Source of the DNA: Streptomyces roseirectus
GTDB lineage: Bacteria > Actinomycetota > Actinomycetes > Streptomycetales > Streptomycetaceae
Direction: 5' to 3'
DNA: 64,000 bases
NCBI RefSeq assembly: GCF_014489635.1
Contig: NZ_CP060828.1
Span: forward strand, 7,382,001-7,446,000
Shown here: piece after piece, positions 1 to 8,089 of the stretch
Layout of the letters: each line of letters opens with the position of its first letter
Numbering within the stretch: the first letter of the stretch is position 1
Position numbers and translations under genes: made by a program
Notes under the pieces: model-generated
The model's database searches: none
What the model was told of the DNA's origin: nothing
What the model saw: the letters and a program-made list of their open reading frames with translations, nothing else

Positions 1-549
1 GAGCAGCCGGCCGGCGATGTCCTCCGGGGTGGTCCGCATGAGGCCGTCCATCGCGTCGGCGACGGGCGCGGTGTAGTTGGCGCGGACCTCCTCCCAGGTG
101 CCGGCGGAGATCTGGCGGGTCGTGCGGTAGGGGCCCCGGCGTGGGGAGGCGTACCAGAAACCCATGGTCACGGCCTCGGGCTGCGGTTCGGGCTCGTCGG
201 CCGCGCCGTCGGTCGCCTCGCCGAGGACCTTCTCGGCGAGTTCGGGCGAGGTCGCGGTGACGGTGACGTCCGCGCCCCGGTTCCAGCGGGAGATCAGCAG
301 GGTCCAGCCCTCGCCCTCCGCGAGGGTCGCGCTGCGGTCGTCGTCGCGGGCGATCCGCAGGACCTTGGCGCCGGGCGGGAGCAGGGTCGCGCCCGCGCGG
401 ACGCGGTCGATGTTCGCGGCGTGCGAGTACGGCTGCTCGCCGGTCGCGAACCGGCCCAGGAACAGGACGTCCACGACGTCGGACGGCGAGTCGGAGTCGT
501 CGACGGTGAGCCGGATCGGCAGGGCGTCGTGCGGGCTCTGGTCAGACAT
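1..549 (-). CDS. DUF5925 / AAA-type ATPase, N-terminal part (cut by window edge)
   Basis: The first 183 residues are present, reading MSDQSPHDALPIRLTVDDSD onward to ...TPEDIAGRLL at the window edge. This matches the N-terminal DUF5925 region of a conserved actinobacterial protein that continues into an AAA ATPase core; the Walker A loop would lie just outside the window, so the ATPase half is inferred from the family and not seen. No signal peptide or membrane segment is visible, so a cytoplasmic protein is expected. An in-frame ATG three codons upstream (at 558) is an alternative start. Substrate unknown. Confidence 0.8.
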   Translation of the reverse strand, partial: MSDQSPHDALPIRLTVDDSDSPSDVVDVLFLGRFATGEQPYSHAANIDRVRAGATLLPPGAKVLRIARDDDRSATLAEGEGWTLLISRWNRGADVTVTATSPELAEKVLGEATDGAADEPEPQPEAVTMGFWYASPRRGPYRTTRQISAGTWEEVRANYTAPVADAMDGLMRTTPEDIAGRLL

Positions 550-623
550 GTCCGCCATGATCCGGCACGGGGGCGGAGCGTGCACCCGTTTTAGGGGGTA
601 GCGGTTGACGTACTTGAGGGGGA

Positions 624-651
624 CGTACGACGGTCCCCCTGCCGTCGTACG
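624..651. terminator. Hairpin downstream of the glycosyltransferase/deacetylase operon
   Basis: Perfect 10-bp stem CGTACGACGG / CCGTCGTACG with an 8-nt loop, 19 bases beyond the deacetylase stop codon. No U-tract follows, as is usual for Streptomyces terminators. It separates the operon from the DUF5925 gene. Confidence 0.6.
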
Positions 652-669
652 GGTACCCCCTGAGCCCCC

Positions 670-1470
670 TCAACTCAGCGCCCCCACCGCCCTCCTCGCC
701 GTCTTGCGGGCCCCCCGCACCAACGCGTACCCCTTGGTCAGCGCGCGGTCGCCGGCGAAGGTCCGGGTGAGGGAGTCGCCGTCGAGGAGGCGGGCGAACT
801 CGGCGGCCGAGGTGCGCCGGCGGACGGTCACCCGGCGCAGGGCGTACGGCCCCTGCGCGCGGTGGGCCAGCGCGTTGCCCACGGCCAGCGCCTGGGCGAA
901 CCCGCTCTCCCGGACGGCGGCGCGGACCCGGCGGTCGGAGTAGCCGTACGGGTAGGCGAACGACACGGGCGGCGCGCCGAGTTGGTCCGCGAGGAGGTCC
1001 CGGCAGCGGGTCAGCTCGGTGCGCAGGGACGTGTCGTCGAGCTGGTCGAGCTGGGGGTGGGAGTGGCTGTGGCCGCCGATCTCGACGTCCGCGTCGGCGA
1101 GTTGGCGGATCTGGGGCCAGTCCAGCATGGTGTCGAGGGCGCCGCCGGTGTCGTGCGCGCCCTTGATCCAGCCGGTGGAGACGAACAGGGTCGCGGGGAA
1201 GCCGTGCCCGGCGAGGGACGGGAGGGCGTGGCGGTGGACGCCCTCGTAGCCGTCGTCGAAGGTGATGAGGACCGGGCGTGGGGGCAGGGGGCGGTTCGTG
1301 CGCCAGTGGGCCGCGAGGCCGGCCGTGGTGAGCGGGGTGCGGCCGCGCGCGGCGATCAGGTCCATCTGGTGCGCGAACGCCTCCGGGGTGACCGACAACT
1401 CCCTTGTCGCCGGGCTGGGTTGGTCGGCGATCGCGTGGTACATGAGGATGGGGACGCGGGTGTCGGTCAT
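670..1470 (-). CDS. Polysaccharide deacetylase (NodB domain)
   Basis: 266-residue protein starting MTDTRVPILMYHAI. The opening ILMYHAI, then VLITFDDGYEG (the TFDDG motif with the catalytic Asp/Asp pair), GGHSHSHPQLDQL (the HSH metal-binding motif) and SFAYPYGYSD are the standard carbohydrate-esterase-4 motifs in order, so it should remove N- or O-acetyl groups from a glycan using a divalent metal. There is no obvious signal peptide, which suggests action on a cytoplasmic or membrane-face intermediate. The start overlaps the upstream glycosyltransferase stop as ATGA, so it is translationally coupled and last of a three-gene operon. Together with two glycosyltransferases it points to assembly and modification of a surface or secreted glycan; the substrate is not known. 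Confidence 0.88.
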   Translation of the reverse strand: MTDTRVPILMYHAIADQPSPATRELSVTPEAFAHQMDLIAARGRTPLTTAGLAAHWRTNRPLPPRPVLITFDDGYEGVHRHALPSLAGHGFPATLFVSTGWIKGAHDTGGALDTMLDWPQIRQLADADVEIGGHSHSHPQLDQLDDTSLRTELTRCRDLLADQLGAPPVSFAYPYGYSDRRVRAAVRESGFAQALAVGNALAHRAQGPYALRRVTVRRRTSAAEFARLLDGDSLTRTFAGDRALTKGYALVRGARKTARRAVGALS

Positions 1471-2528
1471 GCGGCGTCCTCGATGGGGTCGTCGCCACAG
1501 CCGGGCGTGCTCCGTGACGCGATCTCGACTGCCTCGCCGGCCACCGCCGTTGCCGTGTCGATCGGGACCACCGCGAACGTCGTCCCCTGCCGCCGGGCCC
1601 GTACCGCGCCGACGACGTAGCCGGTCGCGGCGGTCAGTACCCCGGCGATGATCGCCCCCGCGCGCTGGGCTCCGCCGGGGCGGGCCCGCAGGGCGTCGCG
1701 CAGGCCGCGGGCGACTCCGGCGGGCAACACCCGTGTCGTGTACCGGCGTTCGGACTCCAGGCCCTTGCCGGCGCCGACGCTGCGGGCGACCAGCGCCTTG
1801 GACAGGCCCTCGGCGTAGGTGCGGGTGCGGAAGTAGGCGAAGTGCTCGCGGGCCGCGGGGACTTTGTGGTGGATGACGGCCCGGTCGTCGACGAGGAGGA
1901 TCGCGTCGGGTCTCATGTGGCCGAGCCTGATGCACAGTTCGGTCTCCTCGCCGCCCATCGGCCGCTTGTCGCCGTCGCGTCCGATGCCGCTGGCGAACCC
2001 GCCGACGAGGTCGAACGCGCCGCGCCGGAAGGAGGCGTTGCCGCCGAGGATGTTGCGCACCCGGACCCGGCCGGGCGGCAGACCCCGGTAGGAGCAGCCC
2101 ACCACCCAGTCGAACTCCTCCGGGAACCAGGTGGGCCGGCGCCCCGAGGACCAGACGGGCTCGCAGCGCCCGCCGACCGCCAGGACCCGGGGGTCGCTGT
2201 ACGGGTCGGCGAACCGGCGCAGCCAGTCCCGTTCGGCCACGGCGTCGTCGTCGAGGAAGGCGATGATCTCGCCGGTCGAGGCGGCGATCCCGGTGTTGCG
2301 CCCGGCGGACAGGCCGCGCGGCCCGGCGTTGGGGAGGACCCGTACCTCCGAGGTCTCCCCGTACTCCAGGGCCAGGCGTGCCAGGAGCGCCGGGTTGTGG
2401 TCGACGACCAGCAGGATCTCCCGGGCCGGCCGGCTCTGCGCCCGCACCGAGGAGACCGCCGCGAGGACGTCGTCCCAGCGGTCCTCGGTGTAGACGCAGA
2501 TCACCACCGAGATGTCGAGCGGGGTCAC
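1467..2528 (-). CDS. Family 2 glycosyltransferase
   Basis: 353 residues. ISVVICVYTEDRWDDVLAAV at the N-terminus, the AFLDDDAVAERDW metal-binding DDD motif near residue 95, and a GGEETELCIRL acceptor/catalytic segment near 195 identify a GT-A fold inverting glycosyltransferase. The C-terminal third (about residues 260-300) holds a short hydrophobic stretch (AGAIIAGVLTAATGYVVGAV) that may tether it to the membrane. It overlaps the genes on both sides by ATGA, so all three genes are made from one message. Donor and acceptor sugars cannot be read from sequence. Confidence 0.87.
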   Translation of the reverse strand: MTPLDISVVICVYTEDRWDDVLAAVSSVRAQSRPAREILLVVDHNPALLARLALEYGETSEVRVLPNAGPRGLSAGRNTGIAASTGEIIAFLDDDAVAERDWLRRFADPYSDPRVLAVGGRCEPVWSSGRRPTWFPEEFDWVVGCSYRGLPPGRVRVRNILGGNASFRRGAFDLVGGFASGIGRDGDKRPMGGEETELCIRLGHMRPDAILLVDDRAVIHHKVPAAREHFAYFRTRTYAEGLSKALVARSVGAGKGLESERRYTTRVLPAGVARGLRDALRARPGGAQRAGAIIAGVLTAATGYVVGAVRARRQGTTFAVVPIDTATAVAGEAVEIASRSTPGCGDDPIEDAA

Positions 2529-3577
2529 GCGACCTCACCCCGGGCTGCGCCCAGCTCCCGGCTCGCGCCCGACTTCCGGGCGGCGTCCAGCTCCAGACCG
2601 GCGTCCAACTCCCGTGCGGCGTCGGACTCCTGGGCCAGGCCGGTACCCGGGCCGGCGTCGAGCGCGCGGCCCGCGTCGGTCCTCTGGGCAGGGCCGGCGT
2701 CGAGCCCCCGGCCCCCGTCGGCCGCCGAGGCCGGGTCCGGCACGCGGGCGGCCTCCACCCCGCCCGCCCCCTCCAGCAGCGGCGACCGCCGGGTACGCCG
2801 GCGCAGTGCGCGCCGGTTGGAGCGTTCCTTGAGGATGACCCGTAGTACCCGTAGCCCGTCCCGGACGGCCCGCAGGTTGGAGACGCCGTGGATGCGCAGG
2901 TACTCGTGGCTCGGTATCTCCTGCACCTTCAGCCCCGCCTTGACGACCCTGATGTTGATCAGGGTCTCGATCTCGAAGCCGGTGCAGTCGAGGTCGATCT
3001 TGTCGAGGCAGTGCCGCCAGAACGCGTTGTAGCCGTAGCAGAGGTCGGTGTAGCGGGCACCGAACTTGCGGTTGACGACGGCGCACAGGGCGCTGTTGCC
3101 GAGCCGGCGGATGAAGGTCATGTCGTCGGTGCCGCCGCCGTTGGCGAAGCGCGAGCCCTTGGCGAAGTCGGCGCCGGAGACCAGCGCGGAGACGTAGGAG
3201 ACGATCTCGTTGCCGTCGGCCGAGCCGTCCGCGTCGACCATCACGATGATGTCGCCGGTGCACGCCTCGAACCCGGTGATCAGGGCGTCGCCCTTACCGC
3301 GCCCGCGCTGGGGGACGACCTTGACGCCGGGCCACAGTTCGCGGGCGACGCGGACGGTCGCGTCGGTGGAGTTGCCGTCGACCAGGACCACCTCGTGGAT
3401 CCAGTCCGGCAGGGTCTTGAAGACGTACGGCAGGTTCTCCGCCTCGTTCATGGCGGGGATCACCACGCTGACCGGCGGGGTGATCGCGAGGTGCGAGGAG
3501 ATCGGGCGGTACGCGGCGGCCGTCTGGTCCGCGTGTCGGTCCCGGTCCGTGCTCGCCGGTTGCAGAACGGAACTCAT
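2525..3577 (-). CDS. Family 2 glycosyltransferase, dolichyl-phosphate-mannose-synthase type
   Basis: 350 residues from MSSVLQPASTD. The core (residues about 27-270) begins VSVVIPAMNEAENLPYVFKT and has VLVDGNSTD, the VMVDADGS metal-binding motif, and FAKGSRFANGGGTDDMTF, as in DPM1/DPG-synthase-like enzymes that load a sugar on a polyprenyl phosphate. The last about 75 residues are a low-complexity Ala/Asp/Leu/Arg tail with imperfect repeats of the type LDAG or LDAA, not part of the catalytic domain. Longer upstream in-frame starts exist but would add an unrelated Arg/Pro-rich stretch. First gene of the operon; the next gene overlaps its stop by ATGA. Confidence 0.85.
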   Translation of the reverse strand: MSSVLQPASTDRDRHADQTAAAYRPISSHLAITPPVSVVIPAMNEAENLPYVFKTLPDWIHEVVLVDGNSTDATVRVARELWPGVKVVPQRGRGKGDALITGFEACTGDIIVMVDADGSADGNEIVSYVSALVSGADFAKGSRFANGGGTDDMTFIRRLGNSALCAVVNRKFGARYTDLCYGYNAFWRHCLDKIDLDCTGFEIETLINIRVVKAGLKVQEIPSHEYLRIHGVSNLRAVRDGLRVLRVILKERSNRRALRRRTRRSPLLEGAGGVEAARVPDPASAADGGRGLDAGPAQRTDAGRALDAGPGTGLAQESDAARELDAGLELDAARKSGASRELGAARGEVA

Positions 3578-4052
3578 GGGTCTGGTCCCTCTCGTCCGGC
3601 GGACCGCCCGCCCCAGGGGCGGCCCGGCTGGAAATCCGGTTCGAAAGGGGGGTTTCTCGCCCGGAGCGGCCAGGGCCCGGCGCATGCGACGTGAGCGCGT
3701 CGCGTCCGCCGGCCCGGGTACGCCGGGTGATGGCAAAGCTGACCGGCCGCCGGAAAACGACGACGGCCGACCGCGCGGCACGGCCCGGTCACCGTGACGG
3801 TCACCAGGCTCGGCACCCCCCTACCGCGCCCCGCACCGGTTGCCGCCGCGGTCCCTGAGCCCTCCCCTGGAGCCGATGCCGACGGTCCGATGCGAGTGAG
3901 ATGTACGACGGTATTGATGAATGAGCCTGTATGGCAAGACCTGAAACGGGGGCTCACATTTTTGTTCGTTTGACCGATACACGCCCTGTCGTCCGTCTGT
4001 GGTTCCCTCTCCGCCCCGGAGAAATCCCTGATTTTCCGGCCCTGACATGGGA
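3578..4052. other. Non-coding leader region upstream of the glycosyltransferase operon
   Basis: No convincing reading frame on either strand. The part from about 3890 to 4040 is noticeably more AT-rich than its surroundings, as expected for promoter DNA of the leftward operon. A loosely matching leftward element (TTGCCA, 17 bases, ATACCG, around 3900-3935) is visible but I would not assign it firmly. Confidence 0.5.
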
Positions 4053-4086
4053 GTTCCCCGGAGGCGGTGGGGCGCCTCCGGGGAAC
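4053..4086 (-). terminator. Strong hairpin terminator after the subtilase gene
   Basis: Perfect 14-bp GC-rich stem (GTTCCCCGGAGGCG with CGCCTCCGGGGAAC) closing a 6-nt loop, 46 bases beyond the subtilase stop codon. Very likely its terminator. Confidence 0.8.
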
Positions 4087-4105
4087 GGTTACATCACCTG
4101 AGATG

Positions 4106-4138
4106 TACGGGTATTACGGGACCTACGGGTATTACGGG
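4106..4138. repeat. Two exact copies of TACGGGTATTACGGG at the subtilase 3' end
   Basis: The 15-mer TACGGGTATTACGGG occurs at 4106-4120 and again at 4124-4138, 18 bases apart; the second copy contains the subtilase stop codon. It belongs to a short repeat family seen throughout the window (see findings). Confidence 0.85.
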
Positions 4139-5340
4139 ACGAGCTTCAGCAGCCGGTTGGGGGAGCCGCTGCCGGGGCTGGTGACGACGCTCGGGGTCGA
4201 GCCGGACACGAGCGCCGAGGCGACCTGCGCCGGGGTCGCCGACGTGTGGCCCGCGAGGTAGATTGCCGCCGCGCCCGCGACGTGCGGCGTCGCCATGGAC
4301 GTCCCGGAGATGGTGTTGGTGGCCGTGTCGCTGGTGTACCAGCCGGCCGTGATCGAGGAGCCCGGGGCGAAGATGTCGAGGACCGAGCCGTAGTTGGAGT
4401 AGCTGGCGCGGGCGTCGGTGTTGGTGGTGGCGCCGACGGTGATCGCCTCGGTGACCCGGGCCGGGGAGTACGAGGAGGCGTTGGCGTTGCTGTTCCCGGC
4501 CGCGACGGCGTAAGTGACCCCGCTCGCTATGGAGTTGCGCACCGCCGTGTCCAGCGCGGCGGACGCGCCGCCGCCGAGCGAGAGGTTGGCGACCGAGGGC
4601 CCGGAGTGGTTCGCCGTCACCCAGTCGACGCCCGCGATGACGCCCGCCGTGGTGCCGCTGCCGCCGTTGTCGAGCACGCGCACGGCGACGATCTTCGCCT
4701 TCTTGGCGACGCCGTAGGTCGAGCCCGCGATCGTGGTGGCGACGTGCGTGCCGTGGCCGTTGCCGTCGGCGGCGGTGGTGTCGCCGTCGACCGCGTCGTA
4801 GCCGTACGAGGCGCGCCCGCTGATCTGGGAGTGCGTGATGCGGACGCCGGTGTCGATGACGTACGCCGTGACGCCGCTGCCCGCGCTGTCGGGGTAGGTG
4901 TAGGTGCCGGACAGCGGCAGCGCGCTCTGGTCGGTGCGGTCCAGGCCCCAGGGGGCGCTGGTCTGGGTCGTGTCGGCCAGGCGGACGGTCTGGTTCTGCT
5001 CGACGGCGGCGACGGCCGGGTCGGCGGCGAGTCTGCGGGCCTCCCGCGCGGAGAGGGTCGCCGTGTAGCCGTTGAGCGCGGAGCCGAAGGTCTTGTCGAC
5101 CGTGCCGCCGTACTCCTTGATCAGGCTCTTGCCCGCGGCCGAGGCCGACTTGAGGCCGGCCCGCTGCTTGAGGGTGACGATGTAGCTGTCCTTGACGGCG
5201 GTGGGGGAGCCGGCCGCGACGACCGTGCCCTCGGCCGGGGCGGCCTGGGCGGGGAGCGCGGTGAGCCCGCCGGCGAGGGCGGCCGCCGCGACGGTGACGG
5301 CGGCGGTCAAGCGGGCCTTGTCGCTACGCAGTTGTGCCAT
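4132..5340 (-). CDS. Secreted S8 family serine peptidase (subtilase) with I9 propeptide
   Basis: 402 residues from MAQLRSDKARL, preceded by GAGGAGG at good distance; a longer in-frame extension lacks support. A Sec signal peptide (hydrophobic AAVTVAAAALAGGLTALPAQA) is followed by an inhibitor-I9 propeptide (DSYIVTLKQRAGLKS to AVEQNQTV) and the peptidase domain. The catalytic triad is clear: Asp in TAYVIDTGV, His in GNGHGTHVATT, Ser in SGTSMATPHVAGAA, with the oxyanion Asn in AVAAGNSN. It resembles proteinase-K-type extracellular peptidases, and the length is typical of pre-pro-enzymes without extra C-terminal domains. It diverges from the secreted SGNH hydrolase, with which it shares an operator-like region. 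Confidence 0.93.
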   Translation of the reverse strand: MAQLRSDKARLTAAVTVAAAALAGGLTALPAQAAPAEGTVVAAGSPTAVKDSYIVTLKQRAGLKSASAAGKSLIKEYGGTVDKTFGSALNGYTATLSAREARRLAADPAVAAVEQNQTVRLADTTQTSAPWGLDRTDQSALPLSGTYTYPDSAGSGVTAYVIDTGVRITHSQISGRASYGYDAVDGDTTAADGNGHGTHVATTIAGSTYGVAKKAKIVAVRVLDNGGSGTTAGVIAGVDWVTANHSGPSVANLSLGGGASAALDTAVRNSIASGVTYAVAAGNSNANASSYSPARVTEAITVGATTNTDARASYSNYGSVLDIFAPGSSITAGWYTSDTATNTISGTSMATPHVAGAAAIYLAGHTSATPAQVASALVSGSTPSVVTSPGSGSPNRLLKLVP

Positions 5341-5659
5341 GACGAGGGGGTCCTCCTCTGGGCGTGCCGCTCCTGGGTGGGGAGGGCGACTGTGGGGGAA
5401 TGCGCACGTCGTCGCGCACATCCGCCGCTGAACGTTGCGTTCCGCTCGCGGCGTCGGGTAAAGACTCCGCCGTCTACCTGCGTAGAACAAGGGGGTTGAC
5501 GATCTGTCAACAAACTTGACATGTACGCGAAATCAAGCGGGCGGAAAGCGGCAGAAAACGGTCCCGGTAGATCCTCGAAAGTCTTGGCATGGGCACTTCC
5601 CGTCAACACGTGTGGTTGCTACGACAGTTGTGGCAAGCATGCTGCTAAAGGGAGGTTCC
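5341..5659. other. Divergent promoter region between two exoenzyme genes
   Basis: 319 bases with no gene. It holds an AT-richer core around 5480-5530 with alternating TTGAC/GTCAA half-sites (next entry) and a TTGC...GCAA dyad near 5620-5640. The 5341-5360 end carries the subtilase ribosome binding site and 5647-5655 that of the lipase (AAAGGGAGG). Confidence 0.6.
5496..5520. promoter_or_regulatory. Phased half-sites TTGAC-N5-GTCAA-N5-TTGAC
   Basis: TTGAC (5496-5500), GTCAA (5506-5510) and TTGAC (5516-5520) follow one another at exactly 10-bp centre spacing, so the three half-sites lie on one face of the helix. The first two form a perfect inverted repeat. Located between the divergent subtilase and lipase genes; likely a repressor/activator site, and the TTGAC units may double as -35 elements. 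Confidence 0.5.
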
Positions 5660-6457
5660 ATGAGACGTTCCCGATTTGCCGTATTCGTCAGTGCGACGCT
5701 CCTCGCCGCCGGCGCCGCCCTCACCGGGGGAGCCGGCCCCGCCCAGGCCGCCACCGGCGGTTACGTCGCCCTCGGCGACTCCTACTCCTCCGGGGTCGGC
5801 GCGGGCAGCTACATCAGCTCAAGTGGCGACTGCAAGCGCAGCACCAAGGCGTACCCGTACCTGTGGAACGCCGCCCACGCGCCGTCCTCGTTCACCTTCG
5901 CCGCCTGCTCGGGCGCCACCACCGGCGACGTCCTCGCCGGCCAGCTCGGCGGCCTCAACTCCTCGACCGGGCTGGTCTCCATCAGCATCGGAGGCAACGA
6001 CGCGGGCTTCGTCGACGTCATGACGACCTGCGTCCTCGGCAGTGACAGCACCTGCGTCAACCGCATCAACACCGCCAAGGCGTTCGTCGACTCGACCCTC
6101 CCCGGCCGGCTCGACGGCGTCTACGACGCGATCAGCTCCCGGGCCCCCAACGCCCATGTGGTCGTGCTGGGTTACCCGCGCTTCTACAAGCTCGGCACCA
6201 CCTGTGTCGGCCTCTCCGAGGCCAAGCGCAGCGCGATCAACGGCGCCGCCGACCACATCAACACCGCCATCGCCAAACGCGCCGCCGACCACGGCTTCAC
6301 CTTCGGCGACGTCCGCACCACCTTCGCCGGACACGAGATCTGCTCCGGCAACTCCTGGCTGCACAGCCTCGAACTGCTCAGCCTCAGCGACTCGTACCAC
6401 CCGACGGCGGCAGGGCAGTCGGGCGGGTATCTGCCGGTGCTCAACGCCAACGACTGA
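5660..6457 (+). CDS. Secreted SGNH/GDSL lipase-esterase
   Basis: 265 residues starting MRRSRFAVFVSATLL after AAAGGGAGG. Sec signal peptide with cleavage near AQA-ATGG. Block I is YVALGDSYSSG with the nucleophile Ser, block III SISIGGNDAGF with the oxyanion Asn, block V LSDSYHPTAAGQ with the catalytic Asp and His. Cysteine pairs (CKRS/CSGA, CVLGSDSTC, CVG/CSG) fit the three disulfides of Streptomyces extracellular SGNH lipases. It should hydrolyse lipid or acyl esters outside the cell. The gene ends six bases from the convergent kinase stop, so there is no room for a separate terminator. Confidence 0.93.
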   Translation: MRRSRFAVFVSATLLAAGAALTGGAGPAQAATGGYVALGDSYSSGVGAGSYISSSGDCKRSTKAYPYLWNAAHAPSSFTFAACSGATTGDVLAGQLGGLNSSTGLVSISIGGNDAGFVDVMTTCVLGSDSTCVNRINTAKAFVDSTLPGRLDGVYDAISSRAPNAHVVVLGYPRFYKLGTTCVGLSEAKRSAINGAADHINTAIAKRAADHGFTFGDVRTTFAGHEICSGNSWLHSLELLSLSDSYHPTAAGQSGGYLPVLNAND

Positions 6458-6463
6458 CAGAGC

Positions 6464-8044
6464 TCAGTAGGTTGCGGAAGGTGAGGGGGAGGCTTCGCCC
6501 GACGGGGTCTCCTCCTCGCACGTCACCGAGAACGGCACCGAGTTGGACGTCGCCTTCGCGGGCCGGCGCACCTCCACCCACAGCTCGTTCTCGAACGTCC
6601 CGCTCTGCCGGCCCGTCGTCAGAAAGACCCGCGCCTGCTGCGAACGGCTCCCCCCGCCGGCGAACTCCAGTGTCCGCCAACCGGAGTCGACGGCCTTGCC
6701 GTCCTTCGACACCCACCGGTACGACACCGTCGCCGGCACCCGGCCCACCGTGAACGTCGCGGTGAACGCGGGAGCCGCGGACTGCTCCGGCGGACACGGC
6801 CCCGAGTACTCCGTGCCCCGGCCCGACACGCTCACCGCGACCGTCTGGGGCGGCGGCGAGGACGACTTCGACGCGCTCGGCGAGGGAGTAGGCGACTCGG
6901 AGGGCTCCTCGCTGCGACTCGCCGGCGGCGAACTCACGCCCTGCGACTGGCTGTTGGTCTGCTGACCGCCCTTGGCCTCGCCCCCGTCGCGGTTGTTCAG
7001 CAGCGCGTACGTCAGCCCTCCGATCGCCAGCGCGATGGCCAGCACCCCCGCGACCAGGACGGCCGTCGCCCGCCGGTTCCCGCCGGCGGACTCGGGCTGG
7101 TCGCGCACCAACGGCTCGGTGGCGGGCTGCTGTCGGTAGGACGGCTGCTGGTACGGCGGGGGCGGCGGAGGCGGCGCCGCCGCGAGCGTCGGCGTGTACG
7201 GCACCGTCCGCGCCGTGCCGCCCGCCGCGATGATCCTCAGGTCCTGCTCCGCGCGGCCGGCGGGCAGCCGTTCGGCGGGGTCCTTGCGCAACAGGCCCTC
7301 GATGACCGGCGAGAGAGGACCGGCCCGGCGCGGCGGCGGCAACTCCTCGTCCACGATGGCCCGCAGCGTGCTCAGCGGGGTGTCCTGGCGGAACGGCGAC
7401 TGGCCCTCGACCGCCGTGTAGAGCAGCACGCCCAGCGACCACAGGTCCGACTCCGGACCCGGTGTACGCCCCAACGCCCGCTCAGGGGCCAGGAATTCGG
7501 GCGAGCCGATCACCTCGCCGGTCATCGTGATGGCCGAACTGCCCTCGTACGTCGCGATCCCGAAGTCCGTGAGGACGACCCGGTCGTCGTTCGACAGCAG
7601 CACGTTGGCCGGCTTCACGTCCCGGTGCAGCACCCCCGCGTCGTGCGCCGCCCGTAGCGCCGACAGCACCTCGGCACCGACGTACGCGGCCCGCGCGGGC
7701 GCCAACGGGCCCTCCGCGTCCAGGAGTTCGGCCAGCGAGATACCGCGCACCAGCTCCATCACGATCCACGGACGGCCGTCCTGCGCGGCGACGTCGTACA
7801 CCGTCACGACGTTGCGGTTCGCCACCCGCGCCGCCGCCCACGCCTCGCGCTCCAGGCGCGCGTACATCCGCTCGACCTCGTTCGCCGGCAGACCGGCGGG
7901 CGCCCGGACCTCCTTGACGGCGACCTCGCGGTGCAGGACCTCGTCCCGCGCGCGCCACACCGTCCCCATGCCGCCCTGGCCGAGCGGGGTGAGCAGTCGG
8001 TAGCGGCCCGCGATCAGCCGCTCTCCACCGGGTCCCTCTGACAT
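6464..8044 (-). CDS. Membrane-anchored Ser/Thr protein kinase (PknB/Hanks type)
   Basis: 526 residues. The kinase domain covers about 10-270: glycine loop LGQGGMGTVWRA, VAVKEV lysine, HRDVKPANVLL catalytic loop, TDFGIATY, and FLAPER in the activation segment. A Pro-rich linker (APPPPPPPPYQQP) leads to one transmembrane helix (AVLVAGVLAIALAIGGLTYALL, about 335-356) and then a Ser/Pro-rich stalk and an extracellular domain of about 130 residues ending CEEETPSGEASPSPSATY. There are no PASTA repeats, so the external ligand is not peptidoglycan by the usual rule. A strong GA-rich ribosome binding site precedes the ATG. Confidence 0.93.
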   Translation of the reverse strand: MSEGPGGERLIAGRYRLLTPLGQGGMGTVWRARDEVLHREVAVKEVRAPAGLPANEVERMYARLEREAWAAARVANRNVVTVYDVAAQDGRPWIVMELVRGISLAELLDAEGPLAPARAAYVGAEVLSALRAAHDAGVLHRDVKPANVLLSNDDRVVLTDFGIATYEGSSAITMTGEVIGSPEFLAPERALGRTPGPESDLWSLGVLLYTAVEGQSPFRQDTPLSTLRAIVDEELPPPRRAGPLSPVIEGLLRKDPAERLPAGRAEQDLRIIAAGGTARTVPYTPTLAAAPPPPPPPYQQPSYRQQPATEPLVRDQPESAGGNRRATAVLVAGVLAIALAIGGLTYALLNNRDGGEAKGGQQTNSQSQGVSSPPASRSEEPSESPTPSPSASKSSSPPPQTVAVSVSGRGTEYSGPCPPEQSAAPAFTATFTVGRVPATVSYRWVSKDGKAVDSGWRTLEFAGGGSRSQQARVFLTTGRQSGTFENELWVEVRRPAKATSNSVPFSVTCEEETPSGEASPSPSATY

Positions 8045-8089
8045 CGCGCCCCCCTCTTCGCACCCTCGCGAATTCTCCCCGAAACCGGC

